Counted from the stretch's first letter, positions 44,449-54,194 are shown. The stretch: 64,000 nucleotides of DNA from Prevotella multiformis DSM 16608 (GCF_000191065.1 NZ_GL872283.1:726713-790712); one strand, 5' to 3'. Made by a program: numbers and translations. Notes: a model not told the origin generated them from the letters alone.

Positions 44449-47295
44449 ATGAGAAATAAGAGCATTATACTCCTTCTGTTGTTTGCCATCGTCTGTGCGA
44501 TGGCAAGTGTCAATATGCCTGTTCCGAAGGGTAAGAAAGCCCGGAAAGCAAAAGCCGGCACGATTGTGGTCGACAGTCTGCTTCAGGGACAGGCCGCAGG
44601 GACAGGCCGGGAGGACAACGAGCATATTCCGGATACCACGAAGATGGACTCTCTCCAGCTGGCGATCTACCATCACAACAAGGCCATCGACGACTCCATC
44701 CGTGCCGACAGTATGATGCGGGCACGCTCGAACGGCATCGATGCACCGGTGAAGTACTCGGCTGACGACTCCCTCGTCTACGATGCGGCCACGGGAACGG
44801 CCTTTCTGTATGGCAATGCGAAGGTGGATTATGAGAACATGAAACTTGCGAGCGACAAGGTCTTCATGAACCTTGACAGCAGTACGGTGCGCGCCACGGG
44901 AACGGCCGACTCGGCGGAGGAAGACGGCATAAAGGGCAGACCGCTCTTCACGATGGGCAAGGACGAGTACAAGAGCGATACGATGGCCTTCAACTTCAAG
45001 TCGAAGAAGGGTCTGATCAAAGGGGTCTATACCGAGCAGCAGGACGGCTTCCTCAGCGGCGAGGTGGGCAAGCGCGACTCTTCGGGTGTCATCTATCTGC
45101 AGCATGGCCGCTACACCACCTGTGATGATCCTCACCCCGACTTCTACATCGCCCTCTCGCGTGCCAAGGTGCGCCCGGGCAAGGATGTCGTCTTCGGTCC
45201 GGCCTATCTGGTCGTGGCCGACGTCCCCCTTCCGTTGGCAATCCCCTACGGGTTCTTCCCTTTCTCGAAGAAATATTCGAGCGGATTCATCATGCCGAAC
45301 TACGGTGATGAGAACGACCGCGGGTTCTATCTGCGCGACGGAGGCTATTATTTCGCCATCAGCGACAAGTGGGACCTGAAGCTCCTGGGGGAGATCTACA
45401 CCAAGGGGTCGTGGGGCGTTTCGGCGGCCAGCAACTACCGGAAACGCTACCGGTATTCCGGTTCGTTCCTCTTCAGTTACCAGGATTCGAAGACCGGCGA
45501 CAAGGGACTGCCGGACTTCACGGAGCAGGAGAGCTTCAAGATACAGTGGAGCCACCGTCAGGATCCCAAGGCCAACCCCTACAGTTCGCTGGCGGCAAGC
45601 GTGAACTTCGCCACGTCGAGCTATGAGCGCAACAACCTCAACAGCATGTACAATCCGCAGACGCTCACGCAGTCTACCCGTACATCGTCCGTCAGCTGGA
45701 GCACGAATTTCTCAAGTATAGGCCTCTCATTGAGCGCCACGACCAATCTGGCGCAGAATATGCGCGACTCGACCATCCAGATGACGCTGCCCGACCTGAA
45801 CATCAGTCTGAGCCGTTTCTATCCGTTCAAGCGCAGGCACGCTGTGGGCAAGGACCGGTGGTATGAGAAGATTTCGATGAGCTATACCGGCCAGCTGTCC
45901 AATTCCATCTCCACCAAGGAAGACCGGCTGCTGCATGCCAATCTTTTCAAGGACTGGAAGAATGCCTTTCAGCATACAATCCCTGTGCAGGCGAACTTCA
46001 CCGTGTTCAATTACATCAATGTCACACCGTCGTTCAATTTTACAGACCGCATGTATTCCAAGAAAGTGCTGCGTGGATGGGACAATGTAAAGCAGAAGGA
46101 GGTCGTGACAGATACCACATACGGCTTCCACAATGTGTATAACTGGAGCATGAGCGTGGGAGCCAGCACGAAGCTGTATGGATTCTGGACACCGAACCGC
46201 AAGCTCTTCGGCGACAGAATCCAGGCGATCCGCCATGTCATCACGCCGCAGATCTCTTTCTTTTATTCGCCGAACTTCGGCGCACGCCGTTATGGCTATT
46301 ATGACAGTTACCAGTACACGGATGCCAGCGGTAACGTGAAACTCGTGGAATACTCGCCTTATCAGGATGAATTGTACAGCGTCCCAGGGAAGTACAAGAC
46401 CGAGATGATCAGTTGGGACGTAAGCAACAACATCGAGATGAAGGTCAGGAGTGACAAGGACTCCACGGGCTTCAGGAAGATAAGCATCATCGACGAGCTG
46501 GGAGCGAGCATGTCGTACAATGCCGCTGCCGACTATCATCGCTGGAGCGACCTCAGCATGCGCCTGCGTCTGAAGTGGTGGAAGAACTATACCTTCTCCA
46601 TGAATGCGCAGTTTGCCACCTATGCTTACGAACTTGACGCCAGCGGAAAACCTTATGTCGGCAACCATACCGAATGGGGCTATGGCCGGCTGCCCCGCTT
46701 CCAGGGGATGTCGCAGAATTTCTCGTTCACGTTGAACCCGGAGAAACTGAAGAAGTGGTTCGGACATAAGGAGGACAAGGAGGATGACCAGACGGACGAC
46801 GACGGTGACGGTCCCGACACGGACATCGAATCCAATATGGACGACGACCTTGAAAAGGGGAAGCATGCGGCAAAGAAGAAGCGCGGCAACATTGCCGAGA
46901 CGGACGACAACGGTTATATGCGCTTCAATATGCCGTGGTCGCTGACAATCGGCTATGGCATCACGATGCGTGAGAATACGGCCGGACGGTTCAATACCAA
47001 GACGATGCGCTATCCTTATAAGTTCACGCAGACGCTGAACTTCTCGGGGAACATCCGCATCAGTGACGGCTGGAACATCAACTTCTCAAGCGGCTACGAC
47101 TTCGAAAACCATGCCATGAGCATGACCACGGCCAGTCTGTCGCGCGACCTTCATTGCTTCAATATGAGCGCATCGGTGGTGCTGGCACCTTATACATCGT
47201 ATAATTTCACCTTCCGTTGCAATGCCTCGACGCTGACGGATGCGCTGAAGTATGACAAGCGGAGCGGCATCAGCAATGCTGTCCAGTGGTATTGA
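44449..47295 (+). CDS. lptD: LptD-family LPS-assembly outer-membrane protein
   Basis: A 948-residue protein that inserts lipopolysaccharide into the outer leaflet. After a hydrophobic signal (IILLLLFAIVCAMASV) comes an OstA/LptA-like beta-jellyroll (VYDAATGTAFLYGNAKVDYE to DTMAFNFKSKKGLIKGVYT), the YTTCDDPHPDFYI cysteine segment and the conserved AIPYGFFPFSKKYSSGFIMP, then a large barrel. A highly acidic insert (HKEDKEDDQTDDDGDGPDTD) lies near residue 770. Bacteroidetes members are longer than the E. coli protein, as here. Confidence 0.88.
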   Translation: MRNKSIILLLLFAIVCAMASVNMPVPKGKKARKAKAGTIVVDSLLQGQAAGTGREDNEHIPDTTKMDSLQLAIYHHNKAIDDSIRADSMMRARSNGIDAPVKYSADDSLVYDAATGTAFLYGNAKVDYENMKLASDKVFMNLDSSTVRATGTADSAEEDGIKGRPLFTMGKDEYKSDTMAFNFKSKKGLIKGVYTEQQDGFLSGEVGKRDSSGVIYLQHGRYTTCDDPHPDFYIALSRAKVRPGKDVVFGPAYLVVADVPLPLAIPYGFFPFSKKYSSGFIMPNYGDENDRGFYLRDGGYYFAISDKWDLKLLGEIYTKGSWGVSAASNYRKRYRYSGSFLFSYQDSKTGDKGLPDFTEQESFKIQWSHRQDPKANPYSSLAASVNFATSSYERNNLNSMYNPQTLTQSTRTSSVSWSTNFSSIGLSLSATTNLAQNMRDSTIQMTLPDLNISLSRFYPFKRRHAVGKDRWYEKISMSYTGQLSNSISTKEDRLLHANLFKDWKNAFQHTIPVQANFTVFNYINVTPSFNFTDRMYSKKVLRGWDNVKQKEVVTDTTYGFHNVYNWSMSVGASTKLYGFWTPNRKLFGDRIQAIRHVITPQISFFYSPNFGARRYGYYDSYQYTDASGNVKLVEYSPYQDELYSVPGKYKTEMISWDVSNNIEMKVRSDKDSTGFRKISIIDELGASMSYNAAADYHRWSDLSMRLRLKWWKNYTFSMNAQFATYAYELDASGKPYVGNHTEWGYGRLPRFQGMSQNFSFTLNPEKLKKWFGHKEDKEDDQTDDDGDGPDTDIESNMDDDLEKGKHAAKKKRGNIAETDDNGYMRFNMPWSLTIGYGITMRENTAGRFNTKTMRYPYKFTQTLNFSGNIRISDGWNINFSSGYDFENHAMSMTTASLSRDLHCFNMSASVVLAPYTSYNFTFRCNASTLTDALKYDKRSGISNAVQWY

Positions 47296-47477
47296 TCTGG
47301 AAAGGAAAGGGGTTTGTCTGGTACGTCCGGAGCAGGCAGCCCCCCTTTGAACGCCTGTTGCTGAAATGTTCTGGGGGCTGTATGCCGACTTCGGTCTCTT
47401 GTCCGGATTCGGGAATGCGATGGACAGACGCATACACCTTCTCTCTCTGATTCTCACAAATTTAAATAGATACGACA

Positions 47478-47993
47478 ATGGAAGCATTAGAAGCTCTGAT
47501 GACACGCCGCAGCATACGCGCCTATGAAGACCGTATGCCGGCACAGGAACTGATTGACAAGGTGATGGAAGCCGGTCTTTATGCTGCAAGTGGAAAGAAT
47601 ATGCAGACGGCCATCATCGTGGAAGTGACGAACAAAGAGGTACGCAAACGTCTCTCGGTCATCAATGCCGAGATTATGGGTACAACAGCCGATCCATTCT
47701 ATGGTGCGCCCGTTGTCCTTGCTGTTCTGGCCGATAAAAGCAGTCCAAACCATGTCTGTGACGGTGCGTTGATGATGGGTAACCTGATGAATGCAGCCCG
47801 TGCCGTCGGTCTGGGCAGCTGTTGGATCAACCGTGCCAGGGAGACTTTTGACCGTGCAGACGGCAGGCGGATGCTGGAAGAGTGGGGGATAGAAGGCGAC
47901 TATGAAGGGATTGGTTTCTGTATTCTGGGCTTCCCGGCGAAGGAAGGAAAGGCTGCCCCGCGCAAAGCGGGACGTGTCTTCTATGTGAAATAG
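47478..47993 (+). CDS. nitroreductase-family flavoprotein
   Basis: A 171-residue FMN-binding oxidoreductase. Typical signatures are the RRSIRAYEDR start, ASGKNMQ for flavin contact, and GALMMGNLMNAARAVGLGSCW followed by GFCILGFPAKEGK. Such enzymes reduce nitro compounds, quinones or enones with NAD(P)H; the native substrate is unknown. Position between lptD and aguB gives no further clue. Confidence 0.9.
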   Translation: MEALEALMTRRSIRAYEDRMPAQELIDKVMEAGLYAASGKNMQTAIIVEVTNKEVRKRLSVINAEIMGTTADPFYGAPVVLAVLADKSSPNHVCDGALMMGNLMNAARAVGLGSCWINRARETFDRADGRRMLEEWGIEGDYEGIGFCILGFPAKEGKAAPRKAGRVFYVK

Positions 47994-48115
47994 CCGCCGC
48001 CGGCACCGGGTACACGGCTGCCGTAGGCGGTGTAGGGCAGGAAGCCGTAGGCGTAGGACTTTGAAAAAGACAATCACATGCCCCGCTGTCCGTAATCGGG
48101 ACAGTCTTTCAGCAT

Positions 48116-48139
48116 CTCCTGCCGGTTGGCGGCAGGAGA
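48116..48139. other. hairpin upstream of aguB
   Basis: CTCCTGCCG and CGGCAGGAG are perfect mirror arms around a 5-nt loop, about 30 bp before the aguB start. No T tract follows, so it may be a leader structure rather than a terminator. Confidence 0.45.
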
Positions 48140-48166
48140 CGCTGGGGGTAGGAAAAAAGACTTTGT

Positions 48167-49051
48167 ATGAGAGAACTGAAAATAGGAATCCTGCAACAAC
48201 ACAATGTTGCAGACACAAAGACAAATACGGAACGGCTGGCAGAAGGCATTGCCGGCCTTGCGCACCGTGGTGCAGAACTCATAGTCCTGCAGGAACTGCA
48301 CAATTCGCTTTATTTCTGCCAGACAGAGAACGTGGAGAATTTCGACCTTGCCGAACCCATCCCCGGACCGTCAACAGATTTCTATGGGAATCTGGCACGT
48401 GAACTGGGGGTCGTCATCATCGCCTCCCTCTTCGAAAAGCGTGCGCCGGGGCTATATCACAACACGGCTGTAGTGATAGAAAAGGACGGCAGCATTGCAG
48501 GCAGGTATCGCAAGATGCACATTCCCGATGACCCGGCCTATTATGAGAAGTTTTATTTTACACCGGGTGACCTCGGCTTTCATCCGGTTGACACCAGCGT
48601 GGGTCGCCTTGGCGTACTCGTCTGCTGGGACCAGTGGTATCCTGAAGCAGCCCGGCTGATGGCTTTGCAGGGAGCGGAAATACTCGTTTATCCCACTGCC
48701 ATCGGCTACGAAAGCAGCGATACGGACGAGGAGAAACAACGCCAGCGTGAGGCATGGACGACGGTCATGCGGGGGCATGCCGTCGCAAACGGACTACCGG
48801 TTGTCGCCGTCAACCGTGTCGGCTATGAGCCGGATCCGAGCGGGCAGACGGGGGGGATACGGTTCTGGGGCAGCAGCTTTGTGGCTGGCCCGCAGGGGGA
48901 GCTCCTGTTCCGCGCTTGTGACAAAGACGAGGAGCATACGGTTGTTCCTGTCGATCTTGACCACAGCGAACAGGTGCGCCGTTGGTGGCCTTTCCTCCGG
49001 GACAGGCGGATCGATGAGTATGGGGCGATGATAAAAAGGTTTATTGACTGA
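48167..49051 (+). CDS. aguB: N-carbamoylputrescine amidase
   Basis: A 294-residue nitrilase-superfamily enzyme that hydrolyses N-carbamoylputrescine to putrescine, CO2 and ammonia, the step after AguA. The catalytic triad is E43 (LQELHNSLYF), K116 (YRKMHIPDDP) and C153 (VCWDQWYPEAARL). The HIPDDP and GFHPVDTS context matches AguB rather than other nitrilases. The stop at 49049-49051 is followed one base later by a 40-bp inverted-repeat end. Confidence 0.93.
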   Translation: MRELKIGILQQHNVADTKTNTERLAEGIAGLAHRGAELIVLQELHNSLYFCQTENVENFDLAEPIPGPSTDFYGNLARELGVVIIASLFEKRAPGLYHNTAVVIEKDGSIAGRYRKMHIPDDPAYYEKFYFTPGDLGFHPVDTSVGRLGVLVCWDQWYPEAARLMALQGAEILVYPTAIGYESSDTDEEKQRQREAWTTVMRGHAVANGLPVVAVNRVGYEPDPSGQTGGIRFWGSSFVAGPQGELLFRACDKDEEHTVVPVDLDHSEQVRRWWPFLRDRRIDEYGAMIKRFID

Positions 49052-49052
49052 A

Positions 49053-49092
49053 GCCTCACCCCCGGCCCCTCTCCGAATGGAGAGGGGAGTGA
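49053..49092. repeat. left 40-bp inverted repeat with REP-like hairpin
   Basis: Starts GCCTCACCCCCGG and contains the hairpin CCCCTCTCC-GAAT-GGAGAGGGG, ending AGTGA. It is a near-perfect mirror of 49859-49898 (one mismatch). It lies one base after the aguB stop and may end transcription. Confidence 0.92.
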
Positions 49093-49100
49093 AATGCGCT

Positions 49101-49521
49101 GTCTGCTGTCTTTAGGAGGGGTAATCGCCAGGCCGTGAATCGTATTTACATACTTTCCATGAAATATATTGTCTGCTGTCTTTAGAAGGGGTAATCGCCA
49201 GGCCGTGAATCGTATTTACATACTTTCCATGAAATATACTGTCTGCTGTCTTTAGGAGGGGTAATCGCCAGGCCGTGAATCGTATTTACATACTTTCCAT
49301 GAAATATACTGTCTGCTGTCTTTAGGAGGTGTAATCGCCAGGCGGTGAATTGTATTTACACATTTTCCGTGAAATGCACTGTCTGCTGTCTTTAGGCGGT
49401 ATAATCGCCAAGTCTTGAATTGTATTTACATACTTTCGGTGAAATGTACGGTCGGCGGTTCCCAGGGCGGTATAATCGTCAGGCAGTGAACCGTATTTAC
49501 ACATTTTCCGTGAAATGCACC
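49101..49521. repeat. six-copy 70-bp tandem array
   Basis: GTCTGCTGTCTTTAGGAGG or close variants start at exactly 49101, 49171, 49241, 49311, 49381 and, degenerate, 49451. Each unit includes GGTAATCGCCAGGC, GTGAATCGTATTTACA and TTTCCATGAAAT. The first three are nearly identical; decay increases to the right. A broken seventh copy may follow. Short reading frames here are produced by the repeat. Confidence 0.95.
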
Positions 49522-49621
49522 ACCTGTGGTTTTCAAGGTTTTATTAGGAAAACAGGGAATAACAACGATTGCCGCCGGTCTGATGGCAAAAGAACAGTTG
49601 CCAGTCCGATGACAAGAGAAC

Positions 49622-49801
49622 GGTTGCTGCTGTACTGTTAATTTAGAAATGAGAAGAGTACTGCTGCCGGTATACTGTTAGTTTAGGAATGGGGAGGAGA
49701 TGGTTGCTGGCGTACTGTTAATTTGGAAATGAGAAGGGTGCTGTTGTCAGTGTACTGTCCCTTTAGGAAGGGAAAGGACACGGTTGCCGGTGTACTGTTG
49801 A
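49622..49801. repeat. five-copy 40-bp tandem array
   Basis: The marker (G/A)TACTG recurs at 49632, 49672, 49712, 49752 and 49792, an exact 40-bp period. Units carry GGTTGCTG, the marker, TTAATTTAGGAATG and a purine-rich AGGAGA stretch. Confidence 0.92.
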
Positions 49802-49858
49802 AGGTAGTGGTAATTGATACATGGAAGCTATGGTTACTTTTCAGGGGAATCACGGTAT

Positions 49859-49898
49859 TCACTCCCCTCTCCATTCGGAGAGGGGCTGGGGGTGAGGC
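49859..49898. repeat. right 40-bp inverted repeat with REP-like hairpin
   Basis: Mirror copy of 49053-49092. It sits two bases after the asnA stop on that gene's strand, so both convergent genes end in the same 40-bp sequence. Confidence 0.92.
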
Positions 49899-49899
49899 T

Positions 49900-50943
49900 T
49901 TATATCAACCCCATCCCCACCTCCTCACATTCTTTCCGCATCTCTTCCGGCCAGATGCTGGCCTGTATCTCTCCGATATGTGCTTTATGCAGCAGGATCA
50001 TGCAGAGGCGGCTCTGTCCGATGCCGCCGCCGATACTCAGCGGCAGCCTGCCGGCAAGCAGCTGCTGATGGAAGAAAAGGTGCTTGCGCTCCTCCTGTCC
50101 TTCAAGACCCAGCTGGCGGAGCAGTGCCTGCCTGTCCACACGGATGCCCATAGACGACAGTTCGATGCTATGTCCGAGGACCGGATACCAGACAAGGATG
50201 TCGCCGTTCAGCCCCGTCTTTCCGTCTTCAGCTATGGTGGACCAGTCGTCGTAATCGGCTGCACGCCCGTCATGTTTCTCCCCGTTGCTTAGCTTGCATC
50301 CGATTCCTTCGATGAATACAGCACCGTATTCTCTGCTTATGGCATCCTCGCGTTCCTTGGCGGTCATCGTAGGATATTTGTCCAGCAGTTCCTGTGCATG
50401 GATGAAGTGTATCTCTTCCGGAAGGAACGGTTCCAGCTCGGGATAGGTTTCACAGGCAAGAAACTCCGTACGGAGGATGGCCGCATAGATGCGCCGGACG
50501 ACACGTTCCAGATAGCAGCGTGTCCTGTCGTTTTCCGTAATGACCGCTTCCCAGTCCCACTGATCCACGTACAGCGAATGGAGGTTGTCCAGTTCCTCGT
50601 CGGCACGGATGGCATTCATGTCGGTATAAATGCCATAGCCCGGCTGTATCTCGTAGTCGGCCAGTGTCAGCCGCTTCCATTTCGCCAGCGAGTGTACCAC
50701 TTCTGCCCATGCCTCTCCCATATCCTTGATGGGGAAGGAAACCGGCCGCTCGATGCCGTTCAGGTCGTCATTGATGCCCAGACCGGTCTGTACGAACAGC
50801 GGTGCCGTGACGCGGCTCAGCCGCAGTTCGGTAGCTAAATTCTGCTGGAAGAAATCTTTTATCAGTTTTATCCCCTGTTCGGTCTGGTGCTTGTCGAGCA
50901 CCGCTTTGTAGCCTTTTGGCTTTATCAATCGGCTCATGACCAT
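49900..50943 (-). CDS. asnA: aspartate-ammonia ligase
   Basis: A 347-residue class II aminoacyl-tRNA-synthetase-like enzyme that makes asparagine from aspartate, ammonia and ATP. Recognised from FVQTGLGINDDLNGIERPVS, HSLAKWKRLTLADYEI, GIYTDMNAIRADEELDNLHS and the final ATP-binding GGGIGQSRLCM. Length is normal. The upstream -7 box is at 50981-50988. The start may be the ATG at 50943 (MVMSRLIKPKGY) or two codons later. Confidence 0.95.
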   Translation of the reverse strand: MVMSRLIKPKGYKAVLDKHQTEQGIKLIKDFFQQNLATELRLSRVTAPLFVQTGLGINDDLNGIERPVSFPIKDMGEAWAEVVHSLAKWKRLTLADYEIQPGYGIYTDMNAIRADEELDNLHSLYVDQWDWEAVITENDRTRCYLERVVRRIYAAILRTEFLACETYPELEPFLPEEIHFIHAQELLDKYPTMTAKEREDAISREYGAVFIEGIGCKLSNGEKHDGRAADYDDWSTIAEDGKTGLNGDILVWYPVLGHSIELSSMGIRVDRQALLRQLGLEGQEERKHLFFHQQLLAGRLPLSIGGGIGQSRLCMILLHKAHIGEIQASIWPEEMRKECEEVGMGLI

Positions 50944-50980
50944 TCCTTTCTGTTTGTCTGCTTGTTTCTTTAATTGTCTG

Positions 50981-50988
50981 CAAAGTTA
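50981..50988 (-). promoter_or_regulatory. -7 box for asnA
   Basis: Minus-strand TAACTTTG matches TAnnTTTG, about 38 bp before the asnA ATG. Confidence 0.6.
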
Positions 50989-51055
50989 TAGAATAATTGT
51001 CATATTGGCGAAGAATGTCCTGCTGAATGTTGCAGGAATGTATGGAAACCGTCAT

Positions 51056-51370
51056 TTTTTGTGTCTTTCTGACATTTCTGGCATCTTCGTCGGCAATGCT
51101 CCTTGCGAGGGAGAAGGTGTGAAATCGGTGTGTAAGACTTTGTGTGGGAATGTTGTGTGGTAGAATGTTATGTGGTGGAGAATGTCGTGTAGCGGTATGT
51201 TATGTAGCGGAATGTCGTGTGTGGTGGTATATTGTGTGGTGAAATATTATGTGGGAGTTTTCAGAGGGATTGCGGGAGCTTATTGGGAAATTGTAGGTGA
51301 AATTGTGGTTGGAATCAAAATCTTTAGCAAGAATGTTTGCTGTTCGTTTGGTATTCTGCAAACTTTACCG
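51056..51370. other. spacer between asnA and tRNA-Arg
   Basis: About 315 bp with no credible gene. The middle is a G/T-rich degenerate repeat (51148-51255). The right end leads into the tRNA promoter. Confidence 0.6.
51148..51255. repeat. degenerate 15-17-bp tandem repeat
   Basis: About seven units such as GAATGTTGTGTGGTA, GAATGTTATGTGGTGGA, GAATGTCGTGTAGCG and GTATGTTATGTAGCG, starting near 51148, 51163, 51180, 51195, 51210, 51227 and 51243. Confidence 0.8.
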
Positions 51371-51378
51371 TACCTTTG
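51371..51378 (+). promoter_or_regulatory. -7 box for tRNA-Arg
   Basis: TACCTTTG ends 16 nt before the mature tRNA 5' end. Confidence 0.65.
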
Positions 51379-51394
51379 CAACCGTTATCAGGCA

Positions 51395-51468
51395 GGCTCC
51401 GTAGCTCAGCTGAATAGAGTGTCAGATTCCGGTTCTGAAGGTCCAGGGTTTGAATCCCTGCGGAGTCA
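51395..51468 (+). tRNA. tRNA-Arg (anticodon CCG)
   Basis: A 74-nt cloverleaf with acceptor arms GGCTCCG/CGGAGTC (one G-U pair), D-arm GCTC/GAGT, anticodon stem TCAGA/TCTGA with loop TTCCGGT (anticodon CCG, reads CGG arginine codons), T-arm CAGGG TTTGAAT CCCTG and discriminator A. The CCA end is not encoded. Confidence 0.93.
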
Positions 51469-51559
51469 CTATAAGGGCGGGACTTCTTTTTAGAAGGGAT
51501 CTCTAATACGAAAGGATAGGGACGGGTTCTCCTCCCGCACAGATTCACAGATTGTTAAC

Positions 51560-51594
51560 AAAGGATGTATGGTTTTACTGTCCATCCTTTTTTG
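51560..51594 (+). terminator. terminator of the tRNA-Arg transcript
   Basis: AAAGGATG and CATCCTTT pair around a 15-nt loop, then TTTG with further T residues. It separates the tRNA unit from the transporter gene. Confidence 0.75.
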
Positions 51595-51645
51595 TTTTAC
51601 CGAATTAGCATCGAAGACGACTAATTCATTTTTAAAAGACAGAGC

Positions 51646-52824
51646 ATGGAAAAGAAATTCAAGATCGGACTGCTTCCACGCGTCATCATAGCCATACTTC
51701 TCGGACTGTTTCTTGGCTATTACCTTCCGGCACTTGCCGTAAGGCTGTTTCTGACTTTCAACAGTATCTTCAGCCAGTTCCTTGGCTTTATGATTCCGCT
51801 GATCATCATCGGGCTGGTTACTCCGGCCATTGCAGGCATCGGAAAGGGGGCCGGGAAACTGCTGCTTGTGACGGTTGTCATCGCCTATGTCGATACGATC
51901 GTGGCTGCCGGTCTGTCCTACGGGACAGGTACATGGCTGTTCCCGTCTATGATCGCTTCGACGGGAGGCAGCATACCGCATATTGACAAAGCGACCGAAC
52001 TGGCACCTTATTTCTCCATTACCATTCCTGCCATGGTCGACGTGATGAGCAGTCTGGTTTTCTCGTTCATCGTCGGTCTGAGCATTGCATACGGAGGTCT
52101 GCGTACGATGGAGAGCCTTTTCAATGAGTTCAAGACCGTTATAGAGAAAGTGATCGAGAGAGCCATCATCCCGCTCCTGCCGCTTTATATCTTCGGCGTG
52201 TTTCTCAACATGACGCACAACGGACAGGCACGGCAGGTGCTGCTGGTATTCTCGCAGATCATCATCGTGATCCTTGTGCTGCATGTCCTCATCCTCGTCT
52301 ATGAGTTCTGTCTTGCCGGTGCTGTCGCAAGGCGAAATCCTTTCCGGATGTTGTGGACGATGCTGCCTGCCTACCTGACAGCCCTGGGGACCAGCTCGTC
52401 GGCGGCGACCATCCCTGTGACCCTGAAGCAGACAGAGGAGAACGGCGTAAGCAAGGAAGTCGCCGGATTTGTCGTTCCACTCTGTGCCACGATCCACCTC
52501 AGCGGCAGTGCCATGAAGATTACGGCGTGTGCCCTGACAATCTGTCTGCTGACAGGACTGCCGCATGGACTGGGACTTTTTACCTATTTTATCCTCATGC
52601 TCGCCATTATCATGGTGGCCGCCCCGGGTGTGCCCGGAGGTGCCATCATGGCTGCCCTGGCTCCTTTGGCGAGCATCCTGGGCTTTAACGATGAGGCACA
52701 GGCCTTGATGATCGCCCTGTACATCGCCATGGACAGCTTCGGTACGGCCTGCAACGTGACAGGCGACGGAGCCATTGCTGTCGCCGTGGACAAGTTCTTC
52801 GGCAGGAAACGGATGGGGGGATGA
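51646..52824 (+). CDS. dicarboxylate/amino acid:cation symporter (SLC1/DAACS family)
   Basis: A 392-residue inner-membrane transporter, probably for glutamate, aspartate, serine or a dicarboxylate with Na+ or H+. Family features are the serine-rich hairpin GTSSSAATIPVTLKQ, the second hairpin MVAAPGVPGGAIMAAL, and DSFGTACNVTGDGAIAVAVD in the last helix, whose NVTGD is the substrate and cation site. The usual arginine next to the last motif is replaced by glycine-threonine (DSFGTACN), so substrate charge preference is uncertain. Confidence 0.9.
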   Translation: MEKKFKIGLLPRVIIAILLGLFLGYYLPALAVRLFLTFNSIFSQFLGFMIPLIIIGLVTPAIAGIGKGAGKLLLVTVVIAYVDTIVAAGLSYGTGTWLFPSMIASTGGSIPHIDKATELAPYFSITIPAMVDVMSSLVFSFIVGLSIAYGGLRTMESLFNEFKTVIEKVIERAIIPLLPLYIFGVFLNMTHNGQARQVLLVFSQIIIVILVLHVLILVYEFCLAGAVARRNPFRMLWTMLPAYLTALGTSSSAATIPVTLKQTEENGVSKEVAGFVVPLCATIHLSGSAMKITACALTICLLTGLPHGLGLFTYFILMLAIIMVAAPGVPGGAIMAALAPLASILGFNDEAQALMIALYIAMDSFGTACNVTGDGAIAVAVDKFFGRKRMGG

Positions 52825-52933
52825 CGGTGGAAAGACGCTCCGGTGGACAGACCGTGCCGGCCCTCCTGCTAATAAGAAATCATAAAAACAGACTGTGAAA
52901 GTAGTATCATTAGGCTTTTTCGGAATTAAATCG

Positions 52934-52941
52934 TATCTTTG
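52934..52941 (+). promoter_or_regulatory. -7 box for pepT
   Basis: TATCTTTG matches TAnnTTTG, about 30 bp before the pepT ATG. Confidence 0.65.
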
Positions 52942-52970
52942 CAAGCATACAACTAAATATCCGTAACATC

Positions 52971-54194
52971 ATGGAAATAGTAGAAAGATTTATCAACTAC
53001 ACCAAGTTTGACACACAGTCGGCTGAAGACTCAGAGACTGTTCCCAGTACGCCGAAGCAGCTTGTCTTTGCGAAATATCTCAAGGAGGAACTTGAACGGG
53101 AAGGACTGAAAGACGTCGAGATGGACGAGATGGGCTACATTTATGCTACGCTCCCCGCCAATACGAAGAAGAAGGTACCGACAATCGGGTTCATCTCTCA
53201 CTATGACACTGCGCTTGATGCCAGCGGTGCCAATATCAAAGCACGGATCATCGAGCACTATGATGGAGGCGAAATACAGTTGAATCCTGATATGGTCAGT
53301 TCCCCGCGGATGTTCCCGGAACTGCTGGACCATAAGGGAGAAGACCTTATCGTCACTGACGGGACGACACTGCTGGGGGCTGACGACAAGGCAGGTATCG
53401 CCGAGATTGTACAGGCGATGTGCTTCCTCCGTGACCATGATGAAATCAAGCATGGAGACATCCGGGTCGGCTTCAATCCGGATGAAGAAATCGGCAAGGG
53501 TGCGCATCACTTCGATGTGGAGAAGTTCGGCTGTGAGTGGGGATATACGATTGACGGCGGTGACCTGGGAGAACTTGAATACGAGAATTTCAATGCGGCA
53601 GGTGCCAAGGTGCTGATTCATGGCGTAAGTGTCCATACGGGCTATGCCAAGGGAAAGATGGTGAATGCCAGCCGTCTGGCTTGTGAGTTCAATGACATGA
53701 TTCCGGAGACGGAAATCCCTGAACAGACGGAAGGTTACCAGGGATTCTACCATCTTCTCGGCATTGACAGCCGCTGTGAAGAGGCAAAGCTCAGTTATAT
53801 CATCCGTGACCATGACCGCAGCCATTTCGAAGAGCGGAAGCGTTTTATGGAGAACTGCGTGAAGAAGATGAACGAGAAGTATGGAAAAGGGACGGTTGAA
53901 CTGAAGCTGAACGACCAGTACTACAACATGAAGGAGAAGATCGACCCCAACATGCACGTCGTCGAACTGGTGCTCCGTGCCATGCAGCAGGCCAATGTCG
54001 CTCCGAAGGTGCAGCCGATCCGCGGCGGTACGGACGGTGCGCAGCTGTCGTTCAAGGGACTTCCCTGTCCGAACATCTTCGCCGGCGGAGTCAACTTCCA
54101 TGGCCCTTACGAGTTTGTCTCGGTACAGGTCATGGAGAAAGCCATGCAAGTCATCGTCAACATCTGCCGGCTGACAGCCGAGTTTAATGATTGA
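52971..54194 (+). CDS. pepT: peptidase T (tripeptide aminopeptidase)
   Basis: A 407-residue M20B zinc peptidase that removes the N-terminal residue of tripeptides. It opens with [20 protein letters not shown]. Metal motifs are [41 protein letters not shown] and, late, FHGPYEFVS. Second M20 peptidase in the window after the dipeptidase at 36722, consistent with peptide use. Confidence 0.95.
   Translation: MEIVERFINYTKFDTQSAEDSETVPSTPKQLVFAKYLKEELEREGLKDVEMDEMGYIYATLPANTKKKVPTIGFISHYDTALDASGANIKARIIEHYDGGEIQLNPDMVSSPRMFPELLDHKGEDLIVTDGTTLLGADDKAGIAEIVQAMCFLRDHDEIKHGDIRVGFNPDEEIGKGAHHFDVEKFGCEWGYTIDGGDLGELEYENFNAAGAKVLIHGVSVHTGYAKGKMVNASRLACEFNDMIPETEIPEQTEGYQGFYHLLGIDSRCEEAKLSYIIRDHDRSHFEERKRFMENCVKKMNEKYGKGTVELKLNDQYYNMKEKIDPNMHVVELVLRAMQQANVAPKVQPIRGGTDGAQLSFKGLPCPNIFAGGVNFHGPYEFVSVQVMEKAMQVIVNICRLTAEFND

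Noticed and set aside
49101..49801. Possible CRISPR array
   Set aside because: Units are contiguous 70-bp or 40-bp tandem repeats without unique spacers, and no cas genes are nearby.
51490..52944. 484-codon minus-strand frame opposite the SLC1 transporter
   Set aside because: Shadow frame rich in His, Gln and Asp; it runs across the gene and both flanks without any motif.
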